From a bacterium (GTDB lineage Bacteria; Bacillota; Bacilli; Lactobacillales; Streptococcaceae), in NCBI GenBank assembly GCA_905221235.1, contig CAJNCJ010000003.1, forward strand, positions 90,784 through 154,783: 64,000 bases of DNA, given 5' to 3'. The notes below the pieces were generated by a model that was not told the origin of the DNA, did not search any database, and saw only the letters and a program-made list of their open reading frames with translations. Of this stretch, positions 32,280 through 42,332 are shown in pieces. A program made the translations under genes and the position numbers. Each line of letters starts with the position of its first letter. Position 1 is the first letter of the stretch.

Positions 32280-32415
32280 ACAAATCAGTCTCATTTCTAA
32301 CTTAAAATCTTACTCTTCATTGTACCATAATTTGAGCAGAAAATTATGGAAAAGAAAGAAGCTTTTTTCGTTTTTACGGTAAGATACGTTTTTATTTATT
32401 CATCCCTATATTATA

Positions 32416-32478
32416 TGTTATAATGAATGTAAAAGTTCAATAATCTAGTCTTTTTCCAATACGACTCATTTAAAGGAG
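32416..32478 (+). promoter_or_regulatory. Promoter and ribosome site of the RpiR regulator gene
   Basis: Extended -10 TGTTATAAT at 32416-32424 with a weak -35; leader about 60 nt; AAAGGAG at 32472-32478 serves the ATG at 32487. Confidence 0.7.
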
Positions 32479-32486
32479 CCTTCCCT

Positions 32487-33338
32487 ATGGACAAACCAGA
32501 TATCGCAACTGTCATTGATTCACATTTTGAAGAAATGACAGACCTCGAGCAAGAAATCGCTCGCTATTTTTTGCAAGCTGAAACGATTACAGATGATTTA
32601 TCTTCTCAACAAGTCACCCAAAAATTACATATCTCCCAAGCTGCTTTGACTCGCTTTGCTAAAAAGTGTGGCTTTACTGGCTACCGAGAATTTATTTTCC
32701 AATACCAACATCAGGCAGAAAATCAAGCCAACCAAGTCTCCAAACACAGTCCACTGACCAAACGAGTCCTCAGAAGTTATAGCAATATGAGGGAACAAAC
32801 ACAAGACTTGATTGACGAAGTCCAACTAGAGCGAATTGCCCAGCTAATCGAAGATGCTGAGCGTGTCTACTTCTTCGGAACAGGGAGTTCTGGCCTTGTC
32901 GCTCGTGAAATGAAATTGCGTTTCATGCGTCTGGGTGTGGTCTGCGAGGCCTTGACCGACCAAGACGGTTTTGCTTGGACGACCAGCATTATGGATGAGA
33001 ATTGTCTCGTACTCGGTTTCTCACTTTCTGGCACAACTCCTTCTATTTTAGACAGTCTATTAGACGCTAAGGAGATGGGGGCAAAGACTGTACTCTTTTC
33101 AAGTGTTCCCAATAAAGATAGCCAGACCTATACAGAGACTGTTCTTGTTGCTAGCCACAGCCAATCTTCCTACATCCAACGAATATCCGCTCAACTTCCA
33201 ATGCTCTTCTTTATCGATTTGATCTATGCCTACTTTTTAGAAATCAATCGTGAAAACAAGGAAAAAATCTTTAATAGCTATTGGGAAAATAAGAAACTAA
33301 ACGGCTATCGTAGACAAAAACGTATCAGAAAATCCTAG
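32487..33338 (+). CDS. nanR: RpiR-family regulator of sialic acid genes
   Basis: A 283-residue regulator with N-terminal HTH_6 domain (about 1-77; VTQKLHISQAALTRFAKKCG is the helix-turn-helix) and a SIS sugar-phosphate domain (about 120-255; FFGTGSSGLVAREM). Members sense amino-sugar phosphates such as ManNAc-6-P. It is divergent from the nan operon and in pneumococcus the equivalent is called NanR. Its stop codon is inside the downstream terminator hairpin, which also occurs a second time past the toxin-antitoxin pair. Confidence 0.85.
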   Translation: MDKPDIATVIDSHFEEMTDLEQEIARYFLQAETITDDLSSQQVTQKLHISQAALTRFAKKCGFTGYREFIFQYQHQAENQANQVSKHSPLTKRVLRSYSNMREQTQDLIDEVQLERIAQLIEDAERVYFFGTGSSGLVAREMKLRFMRLGVVCEALTDQDGFAWTTSIMDENCLVLGFSLSGTTPSILDSLLDAKEMGAKTVLFSSVPNKDSQTYTETVLVASHSQSSYIQRISAQLPMLFFIDLIYAYFLEINRENKEKIFNSYWENKKLNGYRRQKRIRKS

Positions 33339-33365
33339 TTTGGCTCAGCCAAACTAGGATTTTTA
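33327..33365. terminator. Terminator copy A (left flank of the TA pair)
   Basis: Hairpin AATCCTAGTTTGGCT and AGCCAAACTAGGATT (33330-33361) with T-run to 33365. It includes the stop codon TAG of the RpiR gene. The 35 bp at 33327-33361 recur at 34097-34131 with two differences at the loop (CA here, GG there). Confidence 0.85.
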
Positions 33366-33399
33366 TTCATCACCAAACATCCCTCTTCTAGATTATGAA

Positions 33400-33750
33400 T
33401 TAGTCGTATCTTGACTTAGTCTTAAATAATTTCATATAATCACTTTTTGAAGGGAGTAAATAAGCAAGTCTGACAGTATCCTCAACAATTGTATATAATA
33501 CGATGTAATCCTTACTCAAGGTCAATCCTCGCGTTTGGTAGTGAGGATCTAATTTTTTACCAAATTTTTCATCAGCATCAAATCCAGCTTGGGGGAAAAT
33601 TTCTAGCCGATTAATATCTTTTCTAATATTGGCTACTTTTCGTCTCGCAGCCTCTACAGAACCAATTTCCTCCGCTATATACTGATATATTTTATCCAGA
33701 CTATCAATCACTCTAGGAGAATACAAAATCCTATATCTTTTATAATTCAT
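33400..33750 (-). CDS. RelE/ParE-family toxin
   Basis: A 116-residue toxin of the RelE/ParE superfamily (plasmid stabilisation type): YRILYSPRVIDSLDKIYQYI at the N-terminus, AARRKVANIRKDINRLEIFP in the helical hairpin, and the strand motif KDYIVLYTIVEDTVRLAYLL. RelE members cleave mRNA on the ribosome, ParE members poison gyrase; which applies is not clear. It overlaps the antitoxin stop by 11 bases. The pair lies between nanR and nanK, where I recall none in reference pneumococci. Confidence 0.85.
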   Translation of the reverse strand: MNYKRYRILYSPRVIDSLDKIYQYIAEEIGSVEAARRKVANIRKDINRLEIFPQAGFDADEKFGKKLDPHYQTRGLTLSKDYIVLYTIVEDTVRLAYLLPSKSDYMKLFKTKSRYD

Positions 33751-34027
33751 AGCGTGTCACGACATCCTCATCTGTCAAGTAATTTCCAGCCTCAATCTTG
33801 GCATAACTTTCTTGAACTTCTGCTTGTAATTGCCTAAATAAATACTCCTTCTCCAATTCCTCTTCACTCAGTAAATCTACTTCATTTGTTACGGCAACAT
33901 TCTTTAAAAATAATCTTAGTGCTGATGAAAGAGAGAGATTTTTTTCTTTTAACACTTCCATGGCATCATTTACTAATTCTCTATTAGCTTGGAAGGTCAC
34001 AACTTTACTTGAATTTGCTATAGCCAT
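33740..34027 (-). CDS. RelB/DinJ-family antitoxin
   Basis: A 95-residue antitoxin with an N-terminal ribbon-helix-helix (VVTFQANRELVNDAMEVL, then LSLSSALRLFLKNVA) and an acidic C-terminal tail that should wrap the toxin. It is transcribed first in the pair and probably represses its own promoter with the toxin. Start ATG at 34025-34027, with the A-rich GGAATTATATAAA leader before it. Confidence 0.85.
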   Translation of the reverse strand: MAIANSSKVVTFQANRELVNDAMEVLKEKNLSLSSALRLFLKNVAVTNEVDLLSEEELEKEYLFRQLQAEVQESYAKIEAGNYLTDEDVVTRYEL

Positions 34028-34056
34028 TTTATATAATTCCTTTATATATTTTCTTT

Positions 34057-34084
34057 ATTATCTCACAATTATAAAGAAAGTCAA
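34057..34084 (-). promoter_or_regulatory. Promoter of the toxin-antitoxin operon
   Basis: Minus-strand TTGACT (34079-34084), 16-bp spacer, GATAAT (34057-34062), about 30 bases before the antitoxin start. Between promoter and start the sequence is almost all A and T with short dyads, a plausible place for RelB-type autoregulation. Confidence 0.65.
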
Positions 34085-34096
34085 GGGAACTTGATT

Positions 34097-34131
34097 AGAA
34101 AATCCTAGTTTGGCTGGGCCAAACTAGGATT
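34097..34131. terminator. Terminator copy B (right flank of the TA pair, end of nanK)
   Basis: Same hairpin as at 33327-33361 with GG instead of CA in the loop. It covers the last codons and the stop of nanK on the minus strand. Confidence 0.8.
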
Positions 34132-35008
34132 GTTTTGTCTTGAAATGATAGTAGGCACCCAACATCCCTGCTGTGTTTTGGTGATGGGCAAATTCTAATC
34201 GTGTTTTTTCAGCTAGGCTTGGTACCAAGGCATCTTTTAAAGCTGTGCGGATCTTCGGTTTGAGGATAGCCTCTTGTCCCATGATACCTCCACCTAGAAT
34301 GACCACTTCTGGATTGGCCACATAGCAAATATTTGCCAGACCTTTTCCTAAATAATCTACCATGCGGTCAATACCAGCCATACAGATCTTGTTTCCTTCA
34401 GTAGCTTCCTTGAAAATGCGTCGGCCATTCCACTGGTCAACTGGATCTCCATGAGCTGCTGCTACATACTCCACCAAGGCTGTCGTAGAGGCTAAGTCTT
34501 GGAAGGCTCCATCCTGCATATGCATATAACCAACTTCACAGGCTGAATTGCTAAATCCATGGAAAACTTTCCCATCCATAATCAAGCAACCCCCGATACC
34601 TGTTCCAATAGTCAAGCAAAGAGTGACACTCGCTCCCTTGCCTGAACCAGATACCGCTTCGGCCAAACCTGCACAGTTAACGTCATTTTCAATCTCGCAA
34701 GGAATATTAAAGCTAGTCTCGATTTCCTTTTTGAACTGGGTGCCTGCATAGTTAGGGATTTGAGGACCAGCATAGAAAATCTCACCCTTATCCGGATCCA
34801 CCATCCCCGCAGAAGAAATAGCAACACCTGCTACTGGGCCTTTTTCTAGATAGCTGGCAACGATATCTTTTGTCTTTTGTAAGATATGAGGGCCACCTTT
34901 ATGCGCCTCAGTTGGCATTTCATGTGATTCAACAAGTTGGCCTTCTTGGTCGATCAAACCATACTTGATGTTGGTTCCACCGATATCAATTGCAACGTAG
35001 TCTGTCAT
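34124..35008 (-). CDS. nanK: ROK-family N-acetylmannosamine kinase
   Basis: A 294-residue ROK kinase, from context phosphorylating N-acetylmannosamine to ManNAc-6-P after the lyase step. ATP-binding motif AIDIGGTNIKYGL is at the N-terminus, and the second motif LTIGTGIGGCLIMDG is intact. The usual ROK zinc motif with three Cys is not there; only SACEVGYMHM remains, as in several Gram-positive NanK proteins. It follows nanA by 17 bases. Its stop codon lies inside the duplicated terminator. Confidence 0.88.
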   Translation of the reverse strand: MTDYVAIDIGGTNIKYGLIDQEGQLVESHEMPTEAHKGGPHILQKTKDIVASYLEKGPVAGVAISSAGMVDPDKGEIFYAGPQIPNYAGTQFKKEIETSFNIPCEIENDVNCAGLAEAVSGSGKGASVTLCLTIGTGIGGCLIMDGKVFHGFSNSACEVGYMHMQDGAFQDLASTTALVEYVAAAHGDPVDQWNGRRIFKEATEGNKICMAGIDRMVDYLGKGLANICYVANPEVVILGGGIMGQEAILKPKIRTALKDALVPSLAEKTRLEFAHHQNTAGMLGAYYHFKTKQS

Positions 35009-35025
35009 AAATACCTCCTTATGGA

Positions 35026-35943
35026 TTAGAGGAAGCGCTCCTTGGTTTCACGAATCAATTGAGCAGCTGCTTCTACAACTGGGCGATCTTCTTCAATCAC
35101 TGGTGTCAATGGAGAACGAACAGAACCAATATTCAAGCCTTCATTGATTTTCAAGACTTCTTTAATGACACCATACATATTTCCATGTGCAGAAGTGAGC
35201 TTGCCAATGATTGCGTTGATAGCATACTGCAATTCACGCGCTGTTTCCAAGTCTTTATCCGCAATCAATTGATTGAGTTTCAAGAAGAGTTCTGGCATAG
35301 CGCCATAAGTACCACCGATACCAGCCTTAGCACCCATGAGACGGCCACCTAGGAACTGCTCATCTGGACCGTTAAAGACAATATGGTCTTCTCCACCAAG
35401 ACTCACAAAGGTTTGGATATCTTGAACTGGCATAGAAGAGTTCTTAACACCGATAACACGTGGATTCTTCAACATTTCTATGTATAGACTTGGAGTCAAA
35501 GCAACACCTGCCAATTGAGGAATGTTGTAAATCACGTAGTCTGTGTTTGGAGCTGCAGAACTGATATCATTCCAGTATTTAGCAACTGAGTATTCTGGCA
35601 AGCGGAAGTAAATCGGTGGAATCGTTGCAATGGCATCTACACCCAAGCTTTCGGCATGGCGAGCTAGTTCCATACTATCTTTAGTATTATTGCAAGCAAC
35701 ATGGGCAATAATAGTTAATTTACCTTTGGCAACTGCCATGACTTCTTCCAAAATCAACTTGCGGTCTTCAACGCTTTGGTAGATACATTCGCCAGAAGAT
35801 CCATTGACATAGAGACCTTGAACACCTTTATCAATGAAGTATTGAACCAAGGCACGTGTGCGCTCTGGACTTACTTCTCCTTGTTCATCATAACATGCGT
35901 AGAAGGCTGGAATGACACCTTCGTATTTTTTCAAATCTGACAT
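35026..35943 (-). CDS. nanA: N-acetylneuraminate lyase
   Basis: A 305-residue aldolase of the DHDPS/NAL family that splits sialic acid into pyruvate and ManNAc. The Schiff-base Lys is in VIGVKNSS, the catalytic Tyr in DYVIYNIPQLAG and GSSGE marks the substrate carboxylate loop. In streptococci this gene is often called nal or nanA; it should not be confused with the sialidase NanA. It is first of the nanA-nanK operon and lies behind a cre site and the shared nan promoter module. Confidence 0.93.
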   Translation of the reverse strand: MSDLKKYEGVIPAFYACYDEQGEVSPERTRALVQYFIDKGVQGLYVNGSSGECIYQSVEDRKLILEEVMAVAKGKLTIIAHVACNNTKDSMELARHAESLGVDAIATIPPIYFRLPEYSVAKYWNDISSAAPNTDYVIYNIPQLAGVALTPSLYIEMLKNPRVIGVKNSSMPVQDIQTFVSLGGEDHIVFNGPDEQFLGGRLMGAKAGIGGTYGAMPELFLKLNQLIADKDLETARELQYAINAIIGKLTSAHGNMYGVIKEVLKINEGLNIGSVRSPLTPVIEEDRPVVEAAAQLIRETKERFL

Positions 35944-36015
35944 ATATTTTCTCCTAAGTTTTCTTTTTTTCTGCTAAAAGCAGGATTTATTCTTTACGTG
36001 TTTAGTATACACCTT

Positions 36016-36102
36016 GTGAAAAGCGCTTTCAATATCTTGTGTACACTTAGATTTTAGTTTCGATATATATTTTGAAATGTTTATGGCTTGAAAGTAGTTT
36101 CA
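36016..36102 (-). promoter_or_regulatory. nanA promoter module: cre site and conserved TGAAAGTAGTTTCA dyad
   Basis: A catabolite-responsive element GTGAAAAGCGCTTTCAA lies at 36016-36032. Fifty-six bases further upstream lies the dyad TGAAAGTAGTTTCA (36089-36102), and between them the minus strand has GAAACTAAAATCTA. All three parts recur with the same spacing before nanE. CcpA should act at the cre and the RpiR regulator (NanR) is the best candidate for the GAAACT motifs. Confidence 0.75.
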
Positions 36103-36115
36103 TAGACAAGCCATC

Positions 36116-36760
36116 CTATTGGTATTTTGCGAAAATTTTCTCCATCAATCCAGTCTGGATAAAGACCAATAGTCCAAACCCAAAAAGCAGGAAGGCTGAG
36201 CCACCTAAAAGTAAACTGAAGGCAGACAGATAAAGAACCATCACAATGAGAAAGAGAATAACTAACATGAGGAAGAACCAAGGAAAGTTAAAACTTGCCA
36301 AGATAAGTCCTTTTTGTAGCACTTCTTTCCAAGTCAAATCATAGCGCGCAGCTATGGGGTAGCTAGCCAACATCACGATAGTGAGGAAGATAAGAACACC
36401 TAGACAAATAGCTTTTACCATTTGGAAAGGCATAGCTGTCTGCCCCCAAAAAAGATAGAGGTCTAAAATACTTAATGAGACGATACCCAACTCAAGCAGA
36501 CCTAACTGAAGACCTAGTTTCAGATTTTGCTTGAAAGCTCTTAGATAGATTTTAAAGACAGGCACACGTCTACTCTTCTTAATCTCAAACATAGTCTCGT
36601 AAAGGCTAATTTTAGCCACTCCAATCGTCACGATGGGCAAACAAGAGACAACAAAAAGAAGATTGGCTGTCACGATATCCAAGACCTTCTCACTAAAACG
36701 CATGAGAAAGTTATCTGTATCAAATGCTGCCTTGATAAGGCTTACTCCTTTTTGTGCCAT
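36116..36760 (-). CDS. DUF624 (YesL-like) membrane protein
   Basis: A 214-residue membrane protein with about five segments, of the DUF624/YesL family that is often found in sugar ABC operons of Firmicutes. Function unknown; it may assist the importer. The frame opens at 36787, but the ATG at 36758-36760 follows CAGGAGGAGTAGAC, a near-perfect ribosome site. It is the last gene of the transporter operon; the nanA regulatory dyad lies just beyond its stop. Confidence 0.85.
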   Translation of the reverse strand: MAQKGVSLIKAAFDTDNFLMRFSEKVLDIVTANLLFVVSCLPIVTIGVAKISLYETMFEIKKSRRVPVFKIYLRAFKQNLKLGLQLGLLELGIVSLSILDLYLFWGQTAMPFQMVKAICLGVLIFLTIVMLASYPIAARYDLTWKEVLQKGLILASFNFPWFFLMLVILFLIVMVLYLSAFSLLLGGSAFLLFGFGLLVFIQTGLMEKIFAKYQ

Positions 36761-36779
36761 GTCTACTCCTCCTGAGTTT

Positions 36780-37232
36780 TTAATCAATCAAAATTTTAAA
36801 GAGATATTTGCGAACCTTCTCTTCCATACCTGCATAGCCATTTGGCTGGTGTGGTTCTCCTGGGAAGAAAATCGCAAAATTGTGATAACCCAACAAGAGT
36901 GGGTAGTGTTCATGACAATGCACAAAGCCAATGTCACTTGCTTCGTCGAATGCTACTGCCTCGTCTTTGATACGTGAACCGTAACTCGAATATTCATGTC
37001 CTTCTACCAGCAAATGCAAATCTGCATAGTTCTGATGATGCTCAAATTGATCATTTTCAGCTTGATTGAGGACATTTTCCTGAACAACTAGAAAGACCTT
37101 GTCCCCATCAATCTCATACTTTCCTAATTCGAAAGAATCCTTACGGTGCTGATAGAGATAGTCGATAGCCTTGTCTAGATTGGGATGAATTCCTTTGTAA
37201 AAGGTGATGTTTTTCAAATCGTCAAAAATCAT
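36780..37232 (-). CDS. YhcH/YjgK/YiaL family protein (NanQ type)
   Basis: A 150-residue cupin-like protein of the YhcH/NanQ family (DUF386). Metal-binding residues are in HHQNYADLHLLVEGHE and HEHYPLL, and FFPGEPHQPN is the cupin end. NanQ of E. coli opens cyclic sialic acid (anomerase), which fits the cluster. It lies 19 bases before the DUF624 gene. Confidence 0.88.
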   Translation of the reverse strand: MIFDDLKNITFYKGIHPNLDKAIDYLYQHRKDSFELGKYEIDGDKVFLVVQENVLNQAENDQFEHHQNYADLHLLVEGHEYSSYGSRIKDEAVAFDEASDIGFVHCHEHYPLLLGYHNFAIFFPGEPHQPNGYAGMEEKVRKYLFKILID

Positions 37233-37278
37233 ACTCTTTCCTTCGTTTCTGATAGTTAACTAAAATCATTCTTAAGTT

Positions 37279-37339
37279 TATAAGTGTCTAACAAAATCTC
37301 TAAGGTAAGCAAATACCCAACATTTTGTAGACACTTATA
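37279..37339. repeat. Imperfect inverted repeat upstream of yhcH
   Basis: Arms TATAAGTGTCTAACAAAAT (37279-37297) and ATTTTGTAGACACTTATA (37322-37339) match over 18 bases apart from one extra A, with a 24-base loop. No T-run follows on the minus strand, so it is not a normal terminator; an operator or a small mobile remnant is possible. Confidence 0.7.
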
Positions 37340-37403
37340 ACATCTATATTTCCATAGCATGTCAAGACCACTTCTGCAATCTTGACACACCAGTTTACTT
37401 TTC

Positions 37404-38243
37404 TTAACCTTTGACCGCTCCCATGGTAATACCTTGAGTAAAGGATTTTTGGAAGACTAGGAAGACTGTTACGATTGGCACAGCAGCAAGAGCTGCACCT
37501 GCCATGATCAAACCATAGTTGGTTGCCATTTCAGCCTGCATAGTCGCAACACCGAGTGAAATGGTCAAATTATTACGTGAAGTCAACATTACCAACTGCA
37601 TGAAGTAGTCGTTCCATGTATTGATGAAGGTAAAGATTGCAAGTGCTGCAAATCCTGGTTTCACAATTGGGAAGGCTACGCTCCAGAAGGTACGAATCTC
37701 ACCACAACCGTCGATTTTAGCTGATTCAAGCAACTCTGTAGGAATATTCTCACTGAACTGTTTCATGAGGAAGACCCCGAATGGCCATCCAATCAAAGGC
37801 AAGATAACTGCCCAGAGAGTATCGTGAATTCCCATGAAGTTGACGATACGTACCAATGGTACAAGGACAACTTGTTTTGGAAGTGCCATAGCAGCAATAA
37901 AGATTGCAAAGAGAATACGTTGCCCATAGAAACGTTTTTTAGCCAATACATAACCTGCTAGAGATGAGGTCGCACAGACTAAGAACATGGTTACCAATGA
38001 GATAAACACAGAGTTCCACATCCACTGCATAGCAGGGTTTTGCACCATGAGTTGTTGGAAGTTTTCCATGGTTGGCATTTTAGGGAACCATTGTGGCGGA
38101 ATCATAATGGTATCAGGCTGTGATTTGAAAGCACCTGTCAAAATCCAGTAGAATGGAAAGATGAACAGCACAGTCAACAAGAGCAAAATGATTGTTGAAA
38201 TAACAGTAAAGGCTGTTAATGGTTTCTTTTGTGTAGATTGCAT
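37404..38243 (-). CDS. satC: Sugar ABC permease (MalG type), sialic acid importer
   Basis: A 279-residue permease of the CUT1 group, six membrane segments, with the ABC-binding EAA loop ESAKIDGCGEIRTFWSVAFP. It is the equivalent of the pneumococcal SatC, part of the main sialic acid transporter. No ATPase gene is in the operon, in keeping with use of a shared MsmK-type ATPase encoded elsewhere. It ends at GAVKG, the common CUT1 C-terminus. Confidence 0.9.
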   Translation of the reverse strand: MQSTQKKPLTAFTVISTIILLLLTVLFIFPFYWILTGAFKSQPDTIMIPPQWFPKMPTMENFQQLMVQNPAMQWMWNSVFISLVTMFLVCATSSLAGYVLAKKRFYGQRILFAIFIAAMALPKQVVLVPLVRIVNFMGIHDTLWAVILPLIGWPFGVFLMKQFSENIPTELLESAKIDGCGEIRTFWSVAFPIVKPGFAALAIFTFINTWNDYFMQLVMLTSRNNLTISLGVATMQAEMATNYGLIMAGAALAAVPIVTVFLVFQKSFTQGITMGAVKG

Positions 38244-38258
38244 AGCTGTCTCCTTTCT

Positions 38259-39155
38259 TTAATATTCTACGTCGTTTCCGAGTGCTTTAAATTGAACAAA
38301 GCTTACGATAGCAATCATAACTGCCAAGAAGACGCCAATTGTGTTGGCATAACCATATTCTGTCAATTGGAATGCTTTTTCGTAAAGGTAATACATAAGT
38401 GTACTTGTTGAGTAGTTTGGACCACCTGAAGTCAAAAGCTGAATCAAGGCGAAAACTTGGAATGAGTTGATTGTTGTGATGATTGCGATATAAAGAGTTG
38501 TTGGAAGAAGGCTTGGCCATTTAATCTTCCAGAAAACTTGAAATTCAGTTGCACCGTCTACACGAGCCGCTTCAACCAGTGAATTATCAATATTACCCAT
38601 GGCAGCGATGTAGAGGATAATTGGTTGACCAACTGAAGTTGTCAAGAGGATAATCATAATTGCCAGTAATGCCCAGTGTTTATCTCCCAACCAAGAAATA
38701 TTCTGGCTGATGATATGACTTGATTTAAGGACAAAGTTTAGAATCCCTGATAGTGGATCATAAATCCATTTCCAAACAACTGTTACGGCAACACTACCTG
38801 TTACAACAGGAAGGAAAAAGACAAAACGGTAGAAAGATCTGGCAATAGCATTTTGATGGTAGGTTTGCGACGCCACAAAGAGCGAAAAGAGAACAACAAT
38901 CGGTACAGATCCAACAACCAAAATAACTGTGTTAATCAAAGACTTCATAAAGACAGGGTCTTTAAACATACGAATGTAGTTGTCCAAACCCACAAACTCA
39001 AATTTAGTCATTGAATAGTTAAAGAAACTTGTAATGAATCCCATAATCATAGGAACCAATACAAAGATGACAAAGAAGAATAATACTGGTGCTAAGAAAG
39101 CGTAGGAAATCACTGTTTCCCGCATACGAATTTTATTGACTTTCACAGTCGGCAC
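38259..39155 (-). CDS. satB: Sugar ABC permease (MalF type), sialic acid importer
   Basis: A 298-residue CUT1 permease with six membrane segments; the EAA loop is EAARVDGATEFQVFWKIKWP. It pairs with the next permease. The terminator-like hairpin in the gap before it should make its level lower than that of the binding protein. Confidence 0.9.
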   Translation of the reverse strand: MPTVKVNKIRMRETVISYAFLAPVLFFFVIFVLVPMIMGFITSFFNYSMTKFEFVGLDNYIRMFKDPVFMKSLINTVILVVGSVPIVVLFSLFVASQTYHQNAIARSFYRFVFFLPVVTGSVAVTVVWKWIYDPLSGILNFVLKSSHIISQNISWLGDKHWALLAIMIILLTTSVGQPIILYIAAMGNIDNSLVEAARVDGATEFQVFWKIKWPSLLPTTLYIAIITTINSFQVFALIQLLTSGGPNYSTSTLMYYLYEKAFQLTEYGYANTIGVFLAVMIAIVSFVQFKALGNDVEY

Positions 39156-39284
39156 CTCTCTTTCACAAATAGAATATTTTGGATTTTCTTGAACTGTTTT
39201 AAAATCAAAATGAAATTTTTTAAGATTCTCTTATGTAAGAACTTCATTTTAATTTCGTGACAGTTCCTGATATTTCAAATAAAA

Positions 39285-39328
39285 TCCTCCCTTTTCTTAC
39301 ATAGATTATGCACAGGGAAAAGGGAGGA
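39285..39328 (-). terminator. Attenuator between satA and satB
   Basis: Hairpin with arms TCCTCCCTTTTC (39285-39296) and GAAAAGGGAGGA (39317-39328) and, on the minus strand, TTTTATTTG after it. Position between binding protein and permease genes suggests partial termination, giving an excess of SatA. Confidence 0.75.
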
Positions 39329-39346
39329 AGTAATCTGATTCAGTGC

Positions 39347-40745
<1,399 letters not shown>

Positions 40746-40795
40746 TTTGTTCGACGCATCCACCACTCTCCTCTGTTTTTTTATTAAATAAGTTA

Positions 40796-42313
40796 TTAAT
40801 CATCAACACCTAAAATTTCATTAATACTATTTTTATATAAGATCGCTTTTGCTCCATAGATTGCTTGAATTCCACCCTTCACTTCTAAGACATCAACTGC
40901 ACCTATTTGTTTTAAAAGTGCTTTATCAACTTGATCAACTTCTTTTACAGCTACACGTAAACGTGTTACACAAGCATCTACATCTTCTATATTATTTGAT
41001 CCACCCAACGCTCTAATAATTTGTATACTATCCTGTTTTAAATGATTTGTAGTATTTGGAGTTGAGTCTGTAGGTTCAGAAATTTCTTTAGAATCCACTT
41101 CTTCTCCTCGTCCTGGAGTTAACACATTGAACTGAGTAATGAACCATCTAAAAATAATATAATACAAAACACTCCAAATAAGTCCAAATGGAATCTGCAA
41201 AATCCAATTCGTTTTATCATTCCCCTGCAAAATTCCAAATAAGGTGAAATCAATTACGCCTCCTGAGAATGTGTTTCCTATGGAAATATTTAAGACGTCT
41301 GCGACAAAGAAGCTAACACCATCAAGAAATGCGTGAACAACATATAAAACGGGACTGACAAACAGAAACATAAATTCAATTGGTTCTGTAATACCGGTAA
41401 CAAAAGATGTTAAAGCAACTCCAAAAAACAAACCTGCGTATTTTTTACGACGATTTTTAGGGACACTATGGTACATCGCTAGACAAGCAGCCGGTAAACC
41501 GAACATCATTGTTGAAAAGCGACCTGCAAAAAACCTTGTTCCTTCTGTAAACAATCCAGAATGAGTTGGGTCAGCTAATTGAGCAAAAAATATTTTTTGA
41601 GCTCCAACCACTGTTTGTCCTGCAACAGTTTCAACACCACCAAGTTCAGTATACCAAAACATAGGGTAAATCATATGATGTAGGCCTACTGCTCCAGAAA
41701 GTCTCATTAAAAATCCATATAGGAAAGTTCCAATTGGTCCTGCCTGAGAAATATATCCACCTGTAGAAACAAGAAGTTGTTGGAAAGGTGGCCAAATAAC
41801 AAAGAAGACAAAACCAATTAAGATAGAAGAGAAAGATGTGACAATAGGAACAAAGCGTGAACCTCCAAAAAATCCTAGAGCAGAAGGTAATTGAATATTG
41901 TTATATCGATTATGCAAATATACAGCTATCATTCCGACAACTAATGCTCCAATAACTCCAGTATCAATTGCAGATCCTTCTGACATAAAAAGTTTTACCA
42001 GAGCTTTGATAGTTGCAGTCATAACTAAGTAGCCAGTTACTCCTGCTAACGCAGCAGTTCCTTTATCTCGTTTTGCTAAGCCAATACATAGTCCCACACA
42101 TAGAAGTAGTGATAAGTTACTGAATACAACTTCTCCCGCGGAACTCATTACTTGGAATATCGACTGAATAATACTATTGTTTAATATTGGATAAGTTGCT
42201 ATCGTGGTGGGATTTGAAAGTGCTCCACCAATACCTAAAAGTAGGCCTGCTGCAGGCAGTATAGCTATAGGTAACATAAAAGCTTTTCCAATTTTTTGTA
42301 AAACTTTAAACAT
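40796..42313 (-). CDS. PTS transporter, fused EIIC-EIIB of the glucose family
   Basis: A 505-residue PTS permease: EIIC with about eight to ten membrane segments at residues 1-400, and EIIB from about 430 with the phosphorylated Cys in DACVTRLRV. No EIIA domain is attached, so it borrows one. Position between nanE and satA suggests an amino sugar such as N-acetylmannosamine; import would give the 6-phosphate, the NanE substrate. That substrate is inference. It lies 19 bases after nanE. Confidence 0.88.
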   Translation of the reverse strand: MFKVLQKIGKAFMLPIAILPAAGLLLGIGGALSNPTTIATYPILNNSIIQSIFQVMSSAGEVVFSNLSLLLCVGLCIGLAKRDKGTAALAGVTGYLVMTATIKALVKLFMSEGSAIDTGVIGALVVGMIAVYLHNRYNNIQLPSALGFFGGSRFVPIVTSFSSILIGFVFFVIWPPFQQLLVSTGGYISQAGPIGTFLYGFLMRLSGAVGLHHMIYPMFWYTELGGVETVAGQTVVGAQKIFFAQLADPTHSGLFTEGTRFFAGRFSTMMFGLPAACLAMYHSVPKNRRKKYAGLFFGVALTSFVTGITEPIEFMFLFVSPVLYVVHAFLDGVSFFVADVLNISIGNTFSGGVIDFTLFGILQGNDKTNWILQIPFGLIWSVLYYIIFRWFITQFNVLTPGRGEEVDSKEISEPTDSTPNTTNHLKQDSIQIIRALGGSNNIEDVDACVTRLRVAVKEVDQVDKALLKQIGAVDVLEVKGGIQAIYGAKAILYKNSINEILGVDD

Positions 42314-42332
42314 AAAACTCCCATCTTACATC

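Noticed and set aside
37279..37339. IS terminal repeat
   Set aside because: No transposase and no target duplication; the arms are too close together.
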